This document shows, piece after piece, positions 24,155 to 33,606 of a DNA stretch of 64,000 bases. Location: NCBI RefSeq assembly GCF_018398875.1, contig NZ_JAGWDK010000002.1:62001-126000 (forward strand), written 5' to 3'. Position numbers and translations under genes: made by a program. The stretch comes from Bradyrhizobium sp. sGM-13. Its GTDB lineage: Bacteria; Pseudomonadota; Alphaproteobacteria; Rhizobiales; Xanthobacteraceae. The notes beneath the pieces are model-generated. The model ran no database searches and was not told the origin of the DNA. It was given only the letters and a program-made list of their open reading frames with translations. Numbering within the stretch: the stretch's first letter is position 1; each line of letters starts with the position of its first letter.

Positions 24155-26440
24155 TTAATTCTTCCGCTCCGCCGGCGCGGCCCGCTCGCCAGCGGCTGCC
24201 ACATAGTTCTCTGGAAACGCCAGCGCGCCTGACGTGATCGGTTTGGAGGGCTGCTTCTGGTCGTTGGACGAGGTCTTGCCCGCGGCCCTCCCGGCCTCGT
24301 CGAGCAGTTTCTCGACGCGCACCAGAATATCCGCGCCGCGCTTCGTCAATACGGGCGGCGGCCCCGGCTTGGTCTCTGGCGCCCGTGCCGCGCCGTTGGC
24401 CGCTGCGCTGGCGGATTGAGCGGGCTGGGGCTGCTTCGTGCCCATGCCGAAGCCTGGGATTTCCTTCACCTCGACGCCCTGATGTGCGACGACCATGATG
24501 TCGTGCCAGGTTTGCGCGGGAAGCGAGCCGCCGGTCATGCGGTTGGTGGGCGAGTAGTCGTCGTTGCCGTACCAGACCGCGCAGGTGAAGTTGCCGGTGA
24601 AACCGACGAACCAGGCGTCGCGGTAGGCGTTAGTGGTGCCGGTCTTGCCCGCGGTCGGGATGCCGTCGATCGCGGCGCGGCGGGCGGTGCCTTCGCTGAC
24701 GACATGGCTCATCATTTCCGACATGTCGGCAGCCACGGAGGCGGGAATGGCTTGCACCGGCTTCTTGCCGTCGCGGTCGAATCGCCAGACCAGGTCGCCG
24801 GCGCCGGTACGCACTTCCAGCACGGCGTGAGGTTTCACCGCCTTGCCCTTGTTCGGGAAGGTCGCATAGGCGACCGCGTGTTCGAGCACGGTGACTTCAT
24901 CGGAGCCGATCGGCATCGACGGCGTATCGGGCAGAGGGGCGGTCAGGCCGAACCGGCGCGCCACCTCGGTAATCTTGGCGCGCCCGGCCTTGGCCGGATT
25001 CGCCACCTTGCCGCCGAGCGCAATCGACAGCTTCACCGGCACGACGTTGATCGAGCGGGTGATCGCCTGGGTCAGCGTCACCGAGCCGGAATAGTTGTGG
25101 CCATAGTTCTGCGGGCACCAGTTTCCGATGCAGACCGGGCCGTCGACCACGATCGAGGTCGGCTTATAGCCGTTCATGAGCGCCGTGGCGTAGACATAGG
25201 GCTTGAATGATGAGCCCGGCTGTCGATAGGCGTCGGTCGCGCGGTTGAATTGGCTCGCGCCATAGTCGCGTCCGCCCACCATGGCGCGGACGCCGCCGTC
25301 GAGGTCGGCAACTACGACGGATGCCTGCGTCGCGTGGTAGTCGCGGCCGAACTGGCGGAGCTGGTTCTCGACCGTTTCCTCGGCGGCGCGCTGCACGGTC
25401 ATGTCGATCGCGGTACGGACCACGAAGACGCGCTCGGTGTAGGATTTCGGGAAGGTGTCGACCAGCCTGCGCATTTCCTCAAAGGCGTAGTCGAGATAGT
25501 AGTTCGGCGAATTCTCGTCGCGGCGATCGACGGCGAAGGCCGGGTTGCGCCGGGCGCCGAACACCTGGCCTTCGGTCATGAAGCCGGCATCGACGAGGTT
25601 GTCGAGCACGATGTTGGCGCGGGCGCGGGCGGCGGGCAGGTTGATGTGCGGGGCGTATTTGGTCGGCGCCTTGAACAGCCCGGCCAGCATGGCCGATTCC
25701 GCCAGAGTGACGTCGCGCGCCGACTTGTTGAAGTAGAAATGCGCCGCGCCGTCGACGCCGAACGTGCCGCCGCCCATATAGGCGCGGTCCAGATATAGCT
25801 TCAGGATTTCGTTCTTGGTCAGCCGCGTCTCGAGCCAAATCGCAAGGAAAGCCTCCTTCACTTTGCGCTCGATGGTGCGCTCGTTGCTGAGGAACAGGTT
25901 CTTCGCCAGTTGCTGCGTGATCGAAGAACCGCCCTGGCGCACGCCGCCGGCCTGCGCGTTGGTCACGAGCGCGCGCGCGGTACCGGGGATGTCGATGCCG
26001 AAATGGTCATAGAAGCGGCGGTCTTCGGTTGCCAGCGTCGCCTTGATCAGATTGTCCGGAAAATCTTCCAGAGGGATCGAGTCGTTATGTTTGATGCCGC
26101 GGTTGCCGATCGGGTTGCCGTAGCGGTCGAGGAACTGCACCGCGAGATCGGATTTCTTCAGCCAGTCGTCATCGGCGGTTTCGCGAAACGCAGGGATCGC
26201 CAGCGCCAGCATCACGATCAGGCCACCAAGGCCGATGGTGGCGGCTTCCGAGAACGGCTCGATGAACACCCAGCGCTTCCAGCGGCCGACATAGAAGCGG
26301 TCCATGAAGGTGGAGTAGCGCTCGTACAGCTCGCGCAGGCCCTTGCCCGACGAGAACAGCGTCGAGTCGATACGCGCATCCAGATCCAGAAGGAAGTTCC
26401 GGATCTTCTGCTTCAACTCTGGAGGTACGATCTGGCGCAC
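24155..26440 (-). CDS. Class A penicillin-binding protein (PBP1A family)
   Basis: The 761-aa protein is a bifunctional peptidoglycan glycosyltransferase/transpeptidase. A membrane helix lies at about residues 65-85. The GT51 domain has EDRRFYDHFGID (catalytic Glu near 139) and GGSSITQQLAKNLFL. The transpeptidase has SSFK near 410, SIN, and KTGTTN near 597. A Pro/Ala-rich tail from about 690 resembles other alphaproteobacterial PBP1A proteins. The start is GTG 26440; N-terminal basic residues before the helix are cytoplasmic. It is divergent from the YcgN gene, with 276 bases between. Confidence 0.95.
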   Translation of the reverse strand: MRQIVPPELKQKIRNFLLDLDARIDSTLFSSGKGLRELYERYSTFMDRFYVGRWKRWVFIEPFSEAATIGLGGLIVMLALAIPAFRETADDDWLKKSDLAVQFLDRYGNPIGNRGIKHNDSIPLEDFPDNLIKATLATEDRRFYDHFGIDIPGTARALVTNAQAGGVRQGGSSITQQLAKNLFLSNERTIERKVKEAFLAIWLETRLTKNEILKLYLDRAYMGGGTFGVDGAAHFYFNKSARDVTLAESAMLAGLFKAPTKYAPHINLPAARARANIVLDNLVDAGFMTEGQVFGARRNPAFAVDRRDENSPNYYLDYAFEEMRRLVDTFPKSYTERVFVVRTAIDMTVQRAAEETVENQLRQFGRDYHATQASVVVADLDGGVRAMVGGRDYGASQFNRATDAYRQPGSSFKPYVYATALMNGYKPTSIVVDGPVCIGNWCPQNYGHNYSGSVTLTQAITRSINVVPVKLSIALGGKVANPAKAGRAKITEVARRFGLTAPLPDTPSMPIGSDEVTVLEHAVAYATFPNKGKAVKPHAVLEVRTGAGDLVWRFDRDGKKPVQAIPASVAADMSEMMSHVVSEGTARRAAIDGIPTAGKTGTTNAYRDAWFVGFTGNFTCAVWYGNDDYSPTNRMTGGSLPAQTWHDIMVVAHQGVEVKEIPGFGMGTKQPQPAQSASAAANGAARAPETKPGPPPVLTKRGADILVRVEKLLDEAGRAAGKTSSNDQKQPSKPITSGALAFPENYVAAAGERAAPAERKN

Positions 26441-26716
26441 CGGGACCCTTGATCTGTTCTGGTCGCGTCCGGCGGGGCCGGTCGAGACGTCTTGCTTGAA
26501 TGTTGCAGCAAACCCAAGGCGCTTTTACGGCCTCGGGGACTCGCCATTGTTCTATCCGAGCGGGGGCTATAAACCAATGCTCTCGCTCACCATTTTGACG
26601 GTCAGGCCTAACGCTGCCGTTGGCTTTTGGCTCCGTAGTGAGACCCGCTTGCGCCCCCGTTGCCGGACCTCCTAGAAGGGCCGCAGCCGACCCGACCCGA
26701 GAAAACGATTGATTGC

Positions 26717-27232
26717 ATGACCGCGCCGCGCAAATCGCCTTCCGGCCAGGAGGGTTTCTTCTGGAAAACCAAGACGTTGGAGGAGATGTCCAGCGCCGAA
26801 TGGGAAAGCCTGTGCGATGGTTGCGCGCGCTGCTGCCTGGAAAAGCTCGAAGACGAGGATACCGGGAAAATCTACTTTACCCATGTTTCCTGCAAGCTCC
26901 TCGATTCCGGCCTGTGCACCTGCAAGGATTACCAGAACCGTTCCGACAAGGTTCCGGATTGTGTCCGCCTGACGCCCGAGAACGTCCGCACCCTGAGCTG
27001 GCTACCGCCGAGCTGCGGCTACAAGCTGGTAGCCGAGGGACGCGATCTCTATTGGTGGCATCCGCTGATCTCGGGCGATCCCAATACCGTGCATGAAGCC
27101 GGCGTTTCGGTGCGCGGGCGGGTCCAGGGCACCGAGGATGAGATCCCCGACGAAGAGCTCGAGGACCACATCGTGCAATGGCCGGCCTTGTTGCCGAAGC
27201 GGGCGCGGCTCAAGAAGCGGCCCAAAGCCTGA
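26717..27232 (+). CDS. YcgN/UPF0260 cysteine-cluster protein
   Basis: The 171-aa protein matches the YcgN family. The N-terminus has [18 protein letters not shown], followed by [19 protein letters not shown] and a C-x9-C pattern ending in [13 protein letters not shown]. The clustered cysteines suggest metal or Fe-S binding, but function is unknown. ATG 26717 is chosen because 19 residues upstream in the same frame (from 26660) have no homology to the family. Confidence 0.88.
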   Translation: MTAPRKSPSGQEGFFWKTKTLEEMSSAEWESLCDGCARCCLEKLEDEDTGKIYFTHVSCKLLDSGLCTCKDYQNRSDKVPDCVRLTPENVRTLSWLPPSCGYKLVAEGRDLYWWHPLISGDPNTVHEAGVSVRGRVQGTEDEIPDEELEDHIVQWPALLPKRARLKKRPKA

Positions 27233-27393
27233 ATCTCCCGCCCTGATCGATCACGGAAACGCGACGATATTCTCGCGGGATGCACCCATGCGCGCGAGGC
27301 GCTGCCCCGAGAGGAATTTGCCCTCTAAGGTGCTGGCTATATGGCGATTCCATCTCGGCGGCTTTGGTCGCGCAGAACAATATTACGTCCGAC

Positions 27394-28968
27394 ATGAACC
27401 AGCACCAGCGGCAGGGCCATGAACCTGCCGACCAGACGACATTGCCCGACGATATCGGCGGCGAGCTCTCGCACATCACGACAGAGGTCATTGAGGTCAG
27501 CGATGCGCCGCCGATTGCGCCGCCCGCGCCGCTGACCCCGGACGAGGTCCGCACCATCCTGATGAGCCTGCTGCTGACGATGTTCCTGGCAGCGCTCGAC
27601 CAGACTATCGTGGCGACGGCGCTGCCGACCATCGGCCGCCAGTTCAACGACGTCAGCAATCTGTCCTGGGTCATCACCGCCTATCTCTTGGCCTCGACCG
27701 CGGTCGCACCCGTATTCGGCACGCTGAGCGACATCTACGGCCGCCGCGTCATGATCACGGTTTCGCTTGCCCTGTTCACGGTCGGCTCGATTCTTTGCGC
27801 GGTGGCGCCCAACATGCCGGTATTGATCGTTGCGCGCGGCCTGCAGGGGCTTGGCGGCGGCGGCATCATGCCGGTCGTGCAGACCGTGATCTCCGACGTT
27901 GTGAGCCCACGGGAGCGCGGCAAGTATCAGGCCTATTTCAGCGGCGTCTGGATGGCGGCTGGGTTGATGGGCCCTGTGCTCGGCGGCGTGTTCGCCGAGC
28001 ATCTGCACTGGTCGATGATCTTCTGGATCAACGTGCCGCTCGCGGTCGGCGCGATGTTTCTGCTGCTGCCGAAGATGGGCAAGATCCCGGTGTTCCACCG
28101 CCGCCGCAAGGTCGACTGGCTCGGCGGCCTGCTGCTGATGGCGTCTGCCGTCGTGGTCATGCTGGTGCTCACCTGGGGCGGCAACCGTTATGCTTGGCTG
28201 TCGCCGGCGATCATGGCGATGATCGGCGCCTCGGTGGCGCTGGCGCTCGCCTTTGTCTGGCAGGCGCGCAATGCCGAAGAGCCGTTCCTGCCGCTGCCGC
28301 TCCTCGGCGGGACAGTGGTGCCCTACGCCATGGTGGCAGGCGCTTGCGCGCTGGGCGCCATCACCGGGCTGACCGTGCATCTGCCGCTGTATTACGAGGT
28401 CGTCTATCATTTGACCGCGAGCGAAGCGGGGCTTGCGCTGATTCCGCTCGCCGCGATTTCCACCTGCGGTGCCGCGATCGCCGGACGGACCATGGCGCGG
28501 GCCAAGCATTACAAGCGCGTGGCCATCGTGGGCACTTCAGCGGCGGCGATCTTCGGTGTCGTGCTGACCGTGACGACGCTGCCGCTGTGGGGCTTGCTGA
28601 TCGTCCTGTCGCTGTTTGCGCTTGGGCTCGGCACGACATTCCCGGTCAGCGTGGTCTCGCTGCAGAACGCGGTGGCGCGCCCGCAGATCGGCACCGTCAC
28701 CGGGGCGATGAACTTCTTCCGCGCGCTGATGTCGTCGTTCACGGTCGCCGCCTTCAGCGCGATCCTGTTGATGGCGCTGGGCGCCGGTATCTCACTCGGC
28801 GAACACCGGGGACCGGCGAATGCGATTCCCATGTCCGACATGATCACCGCGTTCCGCTACGTGTTCGGAGCCGCCGCCGCGCTCCTGGCCTGCGCCGCGT
28901 TGTGCATCATCACGATGGAGGAGCGGCCACTGGCCGGTCCGTCGACGCCAGCGGAGATGGCAGAGTAG
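27394..28968 (+). CDS. DHA2-type MFS drug transporter (EmrB/QacA-like)
   Basis: The protein of about 524 aa has a hydrophilic N-terminus and 14 predicted membrane helices. The first helix reads LLLTMFLAALDQTIVATALPTI, the signature of the DHA2 (14-TMS) drug:H+ antiporters. The motif GTLSDIYGRR fits the cytoplasmic loop 2-3 motif A. Such transporters export hydrophobic compounds using the proton gradient. The ATG at 27394 is preferred over an in-frame start at 27280, which would prepend 38 residues with no family match. No EmrA-like partner is adjacent. Confidence 0.9.
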   Translation: MNQHQRQGHEPADQTTLPDDIGGELSHITTEVIEVSDAPPIAPPAPLTPDEVRTILMSLLLTMFLAALDQTIVATALPTIGRQFNDVSNLSWVITAYLLASTAVAPVFGTLSDIYGRRVMITVSLALFTVGSILCAVAPNMPVLIVARGLQGLGGGGIMPVVQTVISDVVSPRERGKYQAYFSGVWMAAGLMGPVLGGVFAEHLHWSMIFWINVPLAVGAMFLLLPKMGKIPVFHRRRKVDWLGGLLLMASAVVVMLVLTWGGNRYAWLSPAIMAMIGASVALALAFVWQARNAEEPFLPLPLLGGTVVPYAMVAGACALGAITGLTVHLPLYYEVVYHLTASEAGLALIPLAAISTCGAAIAGRTMARAKHYKRVAIVGTSAAAIFGVVLTVTTLPLWGLLIVLSLFALGLGTTFPVSVVSLQNAVARPQIGTVTGAMNFFRALMSSFTVAAFSAILLMALGAGISLGEHRGPANAIPMSDMITAFRYVFGAAAALLACAALCIITMEERPLAGPSTPAEMAE

Positions 28969-28982
28969 GCCGTCTCCGGCCT
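28967..28982 (+). terminator. Hairpin at the end of the MFS gene
   Basis: AGGCCG-TCTC-CGGCCT is a 6-bp stem beginning within the stop codon and followed by CTTCTACTTT. It separates the MFS gene from the convergent TPP-enzyme gene ending at 29028. Confidence 0.45.
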
Positions 28983-29027
28983 CTTCTACTTTGCATGGGG
29001 TTGTTTTCGCGATTTGTGCGTTGAATC

Positions 29028-30662
29028 TCAGGTCCCCGGCCGCGACACCTCGGTCTCCTTGCTGGTGATGAATTCTAGCAGCACCGGGACGCCTTCCTGC
29101 GTCTTCTGGATACCGCGCTTGATGGCGGGGATGATGTCTTCCGGCTTCGTCACCCGCTCGCCATAGCCGCCGAACGCGCGCGCCATCGCGGCGTAGTCGC
29201 CGGAAATGTCGGTGGAGCGGTATTTCTCGGTCGAGATCGGCATCACCTTCAATTCGATCGCCATGGAAAAATTGTTCAGCAGGATCGACATGATCGGGAT
29301 GCGTTCGCGCACCGCGGTTTCGAAATCCATGCCGGTGAAGCCGATCGCGGCGTCGCCCCAGACGTTGATGCAGAGCTTGTCGGGTTTTGCCAGCTTGGCG
29401 CCCATCGCAAGGCCGAGGCCGTAGCCGAGCTGCGTGGTCTTGCCCCAGCCGATATAGGACAGAGGCTCGACCGATTTCCAGAACGGCGAAAGCTGGTCGC
29501 GCGGGCTGCCGGCGTCGTGAGTGATGATGGTGTTGTTGATGTCGACGGTTTGCTGCAGGTCCCACAATACCCGATAGGGGCTCAACGGCGCCTCATTATG
29601 CGTCAGCTTCGGCATCCATTTCGCCAGCCATTCCTTGTGAGAGGCGGCGATCTCGGCGGCGACCGCGGTCGCGTCCCGATCGGATGTGACGGTCTTGCCG
29701 ATCTCTTCCAGCAAGGCATCGAGGACGAGGGCGGCATCGCCGACCAGACCGATTTTGGCCTCGACATCCTTGTTGAGATGATTGGGATCGAGCGTCGAAT
29801 GAATGATGGTCTTGCCCTTCGGCATGGCGATGCCGAACGAGGTCTCGGTGAACGAGCAGCCGATGCCGAAGATCACGTCGGCGTCGCCCAAAAATTTCGG
29901 CACCGCGCGTGGCACGGCGAGGCCGCCCGAGCCCAGCGATAGCGGATGCGTCTCCGGAAACGACGACTTGCCGCCAAGGCTGGTCGTGACGGGAATGGCG
30001 AGGCGCTCGGCCAGCCGTCTGAGCTGCGGCCAGGCCTTTGCGTAATGTACGCCCTGACCGGCATAGATCACCGGACGCTTGGCGGCGACGAGCACGGCCG
30101 CCGCTTCCTTTACATGCATGGGATCCGCGCCGTAACGGGTGCGCAGCACCGGCGTATAGTTGAGAGGCTCCGGCACTTCCTCGTTCCACATGTCGGCCGG
30201 GATTTCGACAATGACCGGTCCTCCGCGGCCGTTCTTCAATTTGGTGAACGCTCTCCGGAAGATGTTGCAGACCTCAGCCGCGATGTTGATCGGCTCGGAC
30301 GACTTCGAGAACGCCTTCATCGCCTGGCTGGAATTGAAGTTCGGATCGATATTGGCGAGCCTGCGCGCATAGCCCATCGGCAGCACCAGCACGGGAACGG
30401 ATTCGCCGTAGCATTGCGCCACGCCGCCCATCGCGTTCTCGGCGCCGGGCCCGTGCTGCATGCAGAACGCGCCGATCGAACGGCCCGAGGTGACGCGCGA
30501 GATCGCATCCGCCATGTGAACGCCGATGCGTTCCTGCCGCACCATCACCGGGCGGATATCGGCATTGGCGGCATATTCGATGAGATGATTGACCGGATAG
30601 CCGCAGAGGATTTCGATTCCCTCGCGCTTCATAATTTCTGCGATGGCGGCGCCGAGTTTCAT
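29028..30662 (-). CDS. Thiamine-pyrophosphate-dependent enzyme (acetolactate synthase-like)
   Basis: The 544-aa protein is a TPP enzyme of the decarboxylase/ligase superfamily. The catalytic Glu region is VRQERIGVHMADA near residue 42. The middle domain has VIYAGQGVHYA, and the TPP/Mg motif is WGDAAIGFTGMDFETAV...NN near 430-460. The ATG at 30662 has GGGGAGA upstream; an in-frame start at 30905 is unsupported. The active-site lid does not identify a substrate, so acetolactate synthase, benzoylformate-type and sulfoacetaldehyde-type activities remain open. No small regulatory subunit is adjacent, arguing against housekeeping IlvB. Confidence 0.85.
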   Translation of the reverse strand: MKLGAAIAEIMKREGIEILCGYPVNHLIEYAANADIRPVMVRQERIGVHMADAISRVTSGRSIGAFCMQHGPGAENAMGGVAQCYGESVPVLVLPMGYARRLANIDPNFNSSQAMKAFSKSSEPINIAAEVCNIFRRAFTKLKNGRGGPVIVEIPADMWNEEVPEPLNYTPVLRTRYGADPMHVKEAAAVLVAAKRPVIYAGQGVHYAKAWPQLRRLAERLAIPVTTSLGGKSSFPETHPLSLGSGGLAVPRAVPKFLGDADVIFGIGCSFTETSFGIAMPKGKTIIHSTLDPNHLNKDVEAKIGLVGDAALVLDALLEEIGKTVTSDRDATAVAAEIAASHKEWLAKWMPKLTHNEAPLSPYRVLWDLQQTVDINNTIITHDAGSPRDQLSPFWKSVEPLSYIGWGKTTQLGYGLGLAMGAKLAKPDKLCINVWGDAAIGFTGMDFETAVRERIPIMSILLNNFSMAIELKVMPISTEKYRSTDISGDYAAMARAFGGYGERVTKPEDIIPAIKRGIQKTQEGVPVLLEFITSKETEVSRPGT

Positions 30663-30984
30663 GACGGTCTTCTCCCCTCGATACGGGCCGGTTTGATCCA
30701 GCCGATTTGCGACAGTTGGACAGGATTTTCCGACCTGGTAAAGCGCGGACGGCGCGTGCGTTCGGAAGTGCTGATATGCGTTTTGCCGCCCAAGCCAAAA
30801 GATGAGGCAACCGGGGGGAATATTCTTGCTGTGAGCGCCCGAGCTGCAGGCGAAAGTGGATCGTTTTGACTCGGCTTCGGCGCTGCTGCGTTGCGAAAAA
30901 ATCACAGCCGCCGACCAACTGAAGCGGTTTCACGGCCTTGTCATTCTCGCTGGAGATTTTTGCACTAGGTGTGTGCGCATGCAT

Positions 30985-31041
30985 TTGCATGAAACGCGGG
31001 GCATCGCGGGACACAACTTGCATGAGTCGCGGGGCATCGCG
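30985..31041 (+). repeat. Two-copy 24-bp direct repeat in the porin leader
   Basis: TTGCATGAAACGCGGGGCAT (30985-31008 in full) is repeated at 31018-31041 with two substitutions (AA to GT) and a period of 33 bases. Each copy contains CGCGGGGCATCGCG, which can fold on itself. They sit immediately before the porin ribosome site, so they are probably in the transcript leader. The rest of the 396-base gap from 30663 to 31058 shows no other feature. Confidence 0.65.
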
Positions 31042-31058
31042 AACAGGAGACTATAATA

Positions 31059-32657
31059 ATGAAAACGGCACAGATTTTACTTTTAAGCTCGGCAGCCGGT
31101 CTGATGGCTCTGAGCGGGGCACAGGCGGCCGACCTTCCGGTCAAGGCCAAGGCAGTCGAATATGTGAGGGTCTGCTCGCTCTACGGCGCCGGCTTTTTCT
31201 ACATCCCGGGCTCGGACACCTGCATCAAGCTCGGCGGCTATCTGCGTGCGGACGTCACGTTCAACGGTGGCGCGCACGGCGCCCCCGCCTGGAACGGTGA
31301 TATCGGTCAGCAGAACCGCTATGCCAATTACTTCGTCGCCCGCTCCCGCATGGCGCTGACGGTCGATACCCGTACCGCTACCGAATACGGCGTCGTCCGC
31401 ACCTTCGGCCAGGCTGACATTCAGTTCACCACGCTCGGCGGCAGCACGTTCAACCCCAACAACCTCGCGACCAACCTCGGCAACAATACGAACCTGCTTG
31501 ACCAGGCCGGCGGCGGATATGTCGCGGTCGAATACGTTTTCATTCAGTTTGCCGGTTTCACCTTCGGTAAGTCCGCATCAGCCTATGCCACGCCGTGGCA
31601 GGGCTTCCCGGGCAATATCAACTCCTCCTTGCTGGGCGGCCAGAATACCGACACCGGCGTCAACAACATCCAGTACACCGCCGAGTTCGGCAACGGCGTA
31701 TCGGCTTCGATTGGTCTCGATGACCCAACCGTGTGGGATCGCACCGCCGTCTACAATCTGAGCATCCCGTCGGCGATCGGCGCCAACGGCAACGGATCGA
31801 ACGCCTATGCCGGCGTGCATGCGCCCGACATCGTCGGCAGAATCCGGGTGGACCAGGCCTGGGGCCTGTTCCAGCTTTCGGCAGCCGCGCATGAAGTGAG
31901 CGGTTCGTACAACACGCTGGGCGCGGGCTCTGTCCCGACCGCGTTTTCCGAAATCAGCGGCCACCCCGAGAGCAAGTGGGGCGGCGCGGTGATGGCGGCG
32001 TTGCAGATCAAGAACATTCCGACCGGTGCAGGCGACGACATCAAGCTCGACGTATCCTACGCGAAGGGCGCCACCAAGTACGTCATCGCCACCAGCGGCA
32101 CCTCGCCCAACTTTGCGATGTTCGGCGATAGCGGCTTCGGCTACCAGAGCGTGGGCTTCGGCGCGACCACCGACGGCGTCTATTTCCCGGGCGCGGCCGG
32201 TACCGGCGGTATCGCTTTGACGACGGCCTGGGGCGTCCGCGGCGCGTTCAACCACAACTGGAATCCGTACTGGTCGACCAGCCTGTTCGGCAGCTATTCC
32301 GCGGTCAGGTATGACGGTGGCGCGAACGACAATCTGCTCGGTGCGGGGACCTCGACGGCCAAGGGCGCCTATTGCGCTGCTTTCGCTGCCAGCCACTCCG
32401 GTCAGGCGTTGGTCGGGAATGCTGCGGGCAACTACACCTGTAACCCCGACTTCAACGTCTCGCAGCTCGGCGTCGTTACCCGTTGGACCCCGGTCAAGAA
32501 CCTGACCTTCTCGGGCGAAGTCCAGTGGTTCCATCTCGACCAGAAGATGTCGGGCTCCTCGGTCTTCGCGGCGACCGCTCCGAAGCCGAACGCGCTGTAC
32601 GAGTTCAAGGATCAGGACACGGTCCTGCTCCAGTTCCGCGCCCAGCGCAACTTCTGA
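31059..32657 (+). CDS. Alphaproteobacterial porin (porin_2 family)
   Basis: The 532-aa precursor has a signal peptide ending AQAADLPVKAKAVEYVRVC. The N-terminal segment CSLYGAGFFYIPGSDTC, with its two cysteines, and the following KLGGYLRAD are hallmarks of alphaproteobacterial general porins. The barrel ends with FKDQDTVLLQFRAQRNF, with the expected C-terminal Phe. It should form a 16-stranded trimeric outer-membrane pore. The AGGAGA ribosome site precedes ATG 31059. The unusual direct repeat lies in its leader. Confidence 0.92.
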   Translation: MKTAQILLLSSAAGLMALSGAQAADLPVKAKAVEYVRVCSLYGAGFFYIPGSDTCIKLGGYLRADVTFNGGAHGAPAWNGDIGQQNRYANYFVARSRMALTVDTRTATEYGVVRTFGQADIQFTTLGGSTFNPNNLATNLGNNTNLLDQAGGGYVAVEYVFIQFAGFTFGKSASAYATPWQGFPGNINSSLLGGQNTDTGVNNIQYTAEFGNGVSASIGLDDPTVWDRTAVYNLSIPSAIGANGNGSNAYAGVHAPDIVGRIRVDQAWGLFQLSAAAHEVSGSYNTLGAGSVPTAFSEISGHPESKWGGAVMAALQIKNIPTGAGDDIKLDVSYAKGATKYVIATSGTSPNFAMFGDSGFGYQSVGFGATTDGVYFPGAAGTGGIALTTAWGVRGAFNHNWNPYWSTSLFGSYSAVRYDGGANDNLLGAGTSTAKGAYCAAFAASHSGQALVGNAAGNYTCNPDFNVSQLGVVTRWTPVKNLTFSGEVQWFHLDQKMSGSSVFAATAPKPNALYEFKDQDTVLLQFRAQRNF

Positions 32658-32668
32658 GAACGATCCTC

Positions 32669-32690
32669 GGACCGGGCCATTGCCCGGTCC
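32669..32690 (+). terminator. Rho-independent-like terminator after the porin
   Basis: GGACCGGGC (32669-32677) pairs perfectly with GCCCGGTCC (32682-32690) around a CATT loop, followed by CTTCTTC. It starts 12 bases after the porin stop codon. Confidence 0.65.
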
Positions 32691-32719
32691 CTTCTTCAAC
32701 GCCGCGGCGGGTGGGGTGA

Positions 32720-32887
32720 CTACCTCGCTTCGCCGCGGCGGCTGAACATCGCCGCAATGAGCTCGAGTACCTGATCCAGGATAAGGTAGTTCGTGGCCGC
32801 CGAGATGTCGGCGACCCGCTGCTCCTCGGTCTCGTCGTGCACGAGACCGATGTAATTCCTTCCCGCTTCGCGCTTCTGCGCAATCAT
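32720..32887 (-). CDS. Small hypothetical protein (55 aa)
   Basis: The frame from ATG 32885-32887 to TAG 32720-32722 gives 55 aa: MIAQKREAGRNYIGLVHDET, an acidic middle, then an amphipathic helix (NYLILDQVLELIAAMFSR). The sequence is well balanced and not proline/arginine-rich like shadow frames here. It looks to me like a genuine short conserved protein of Bradyrhizobium, without known function. It is convergent with the porin. The Shine-Dalgarno sequence is weak, which lowers confidence. Confidence 0.5.
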   Translation of the reverse strand: MIAQKREAGRNYIGLVHDETEEQRVADISAATNYLILDQVLELIAAMFSRRGEAR

Positions 32888-32994
32888 GTGCGCTCAGTCC
32901 GCAAGACGCCGATCGGGCGAGGGTGGCTGGTCGGCACACAATCGATGGTAAATTGTCCGTACCGTAGGATTCCGGGCGGGACTCCTCGTCACGC

Positions 32995-33009
32995 TTAATC
33001 AATCGTTCA
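32995..33009 (+). promoter_or_regulatory. Degenerate CtrA-type site upstream of the Flp pilin
   Basis: TTAA-TCAATCG-TTCA has the CtrA spacing with one mismatch in the second half. It lies about 95 bases before the pilin start. Pilin transcription depends on CtrA in Caulobacter, so the position is suggestive, but the match is weak. Confidence 0.3.
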
Positions 33010-33102
33010 TTCTGTTCCGCAAGGCCGCTTCAACCGTTCCGACCTAGAGTTTAAGCAGTATGGCGCGGGAGAATTTTGGGGAGCGTCGACAGGAGTTTGT
33101 CT

Positions 33103-33267
33103 ATGCGTCGATTACTGGAGCGATTTGTCGACGATGAATGCGGCGCTACCGCCATCGAGTATTGCCTGATTGCGGCCGGCCTCAGCATCGTGATTGTCAC
33201 CGCCGTCAACGGCATCGGCAGCGCGCTCAACTCGAAATTCAACGACATCAGCACCTCGCTCAAGTAG
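33103..33267 (+). CDS. Flp/Fap-type IVb pilin
   Basis: The 54-aa product has the Flp prepilin layout: a short charged leader (RRLLERFVDDECG), then the hydrophobic domain ATAIEYCLIAAGLSIVIVTAVNGIG with the essential Glu (E at mature position 5) and Tyr. Prepilin peptidase would cut after the glycine. ATG 33103 is preceded by AGGAG at 8 bases, and an in-frame TTG at 33076 is less likely. No tad/cpa assembly genes are adjacent, so this is a solitary pilin gene. Confidence 0.85.
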   Translation: MRRLLERFVDDECGATAIEYCLIAAGLSIVIVTAVNGIGSALNSKFNDISTSLK

Positions 33268-33329
33268 CGGCAAGGCCGGGTTGGACTTTGGCAGCGGGGA
33301 CGGGACGGCGGCGGGGATTGAAACCGGCG

Positions 33330-33566
33330 CTATTTGTCTTTTGGCGCCGCATTGAGGGCCCGCAGCATCGCAATCCGCGCGAACATCAGCCAGCCGCCGC
33401 CGGTCTCGGCCGCGTTGATCAGATTTTCCACCGCGACCTGCCAGTGCGCCTCGTGCTGCACTTCCTCCGGCAATGCCATGACATAGTCGGCGGCCTGCTG
33501 CAGCGTCGCGAGCTTACGGCCGCCGCGAAGCGGTATCGGATCATCGAACGGGGTCGACCACGGCAT
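33330..33566 (-). CDS. Small hypothetical protein (78 aa)
   Basis: The product begins MPWSTPFDDPIPLRGGRKLATLQQAADYVMALPEEVQH and contains VAVENLINAAETGGGWLMFARIAMLRALN. It is soluble, helical and likely a conserved rhizobial protein of unknown function. It sits 41 bases upstream-to-stop from the Ku gene end on the same strand and is convergent with the pilin gene. Confidence 0.65.
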   Translation of the reverse strand: MPWSTPFDDPIPLRGGRKLATLQQAADYVMALPEEVQHEAHWQVAVENLINAAETGGGWLMFARIAMLRALNAAPKDK

Positions 33567-33606
33567 CGCGCGCTAGATGGTGCTATCTATCGCGCTCCTT
33601 GCCCGA

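Noticed and set aside
27337..28509. A 390-codon minus-strand open frame
   Set aside because: It is antisense to the MFS transporter and lacks any family pattern.
30985..31041. A possible CRISPR-like array before the porin
   Set aside because: There are only two repeats, with a 9-base spacer, far too short for CRISPR.
32605..32883. A 92-codon minus-strand frame overlapping the porin end
   Set aside because: It is Arg/Ser/Thr/Pro-rich and overlaps the porin terminator. The neighbouring frame (32720-32887) gives a far more protein-like 55-aa product.
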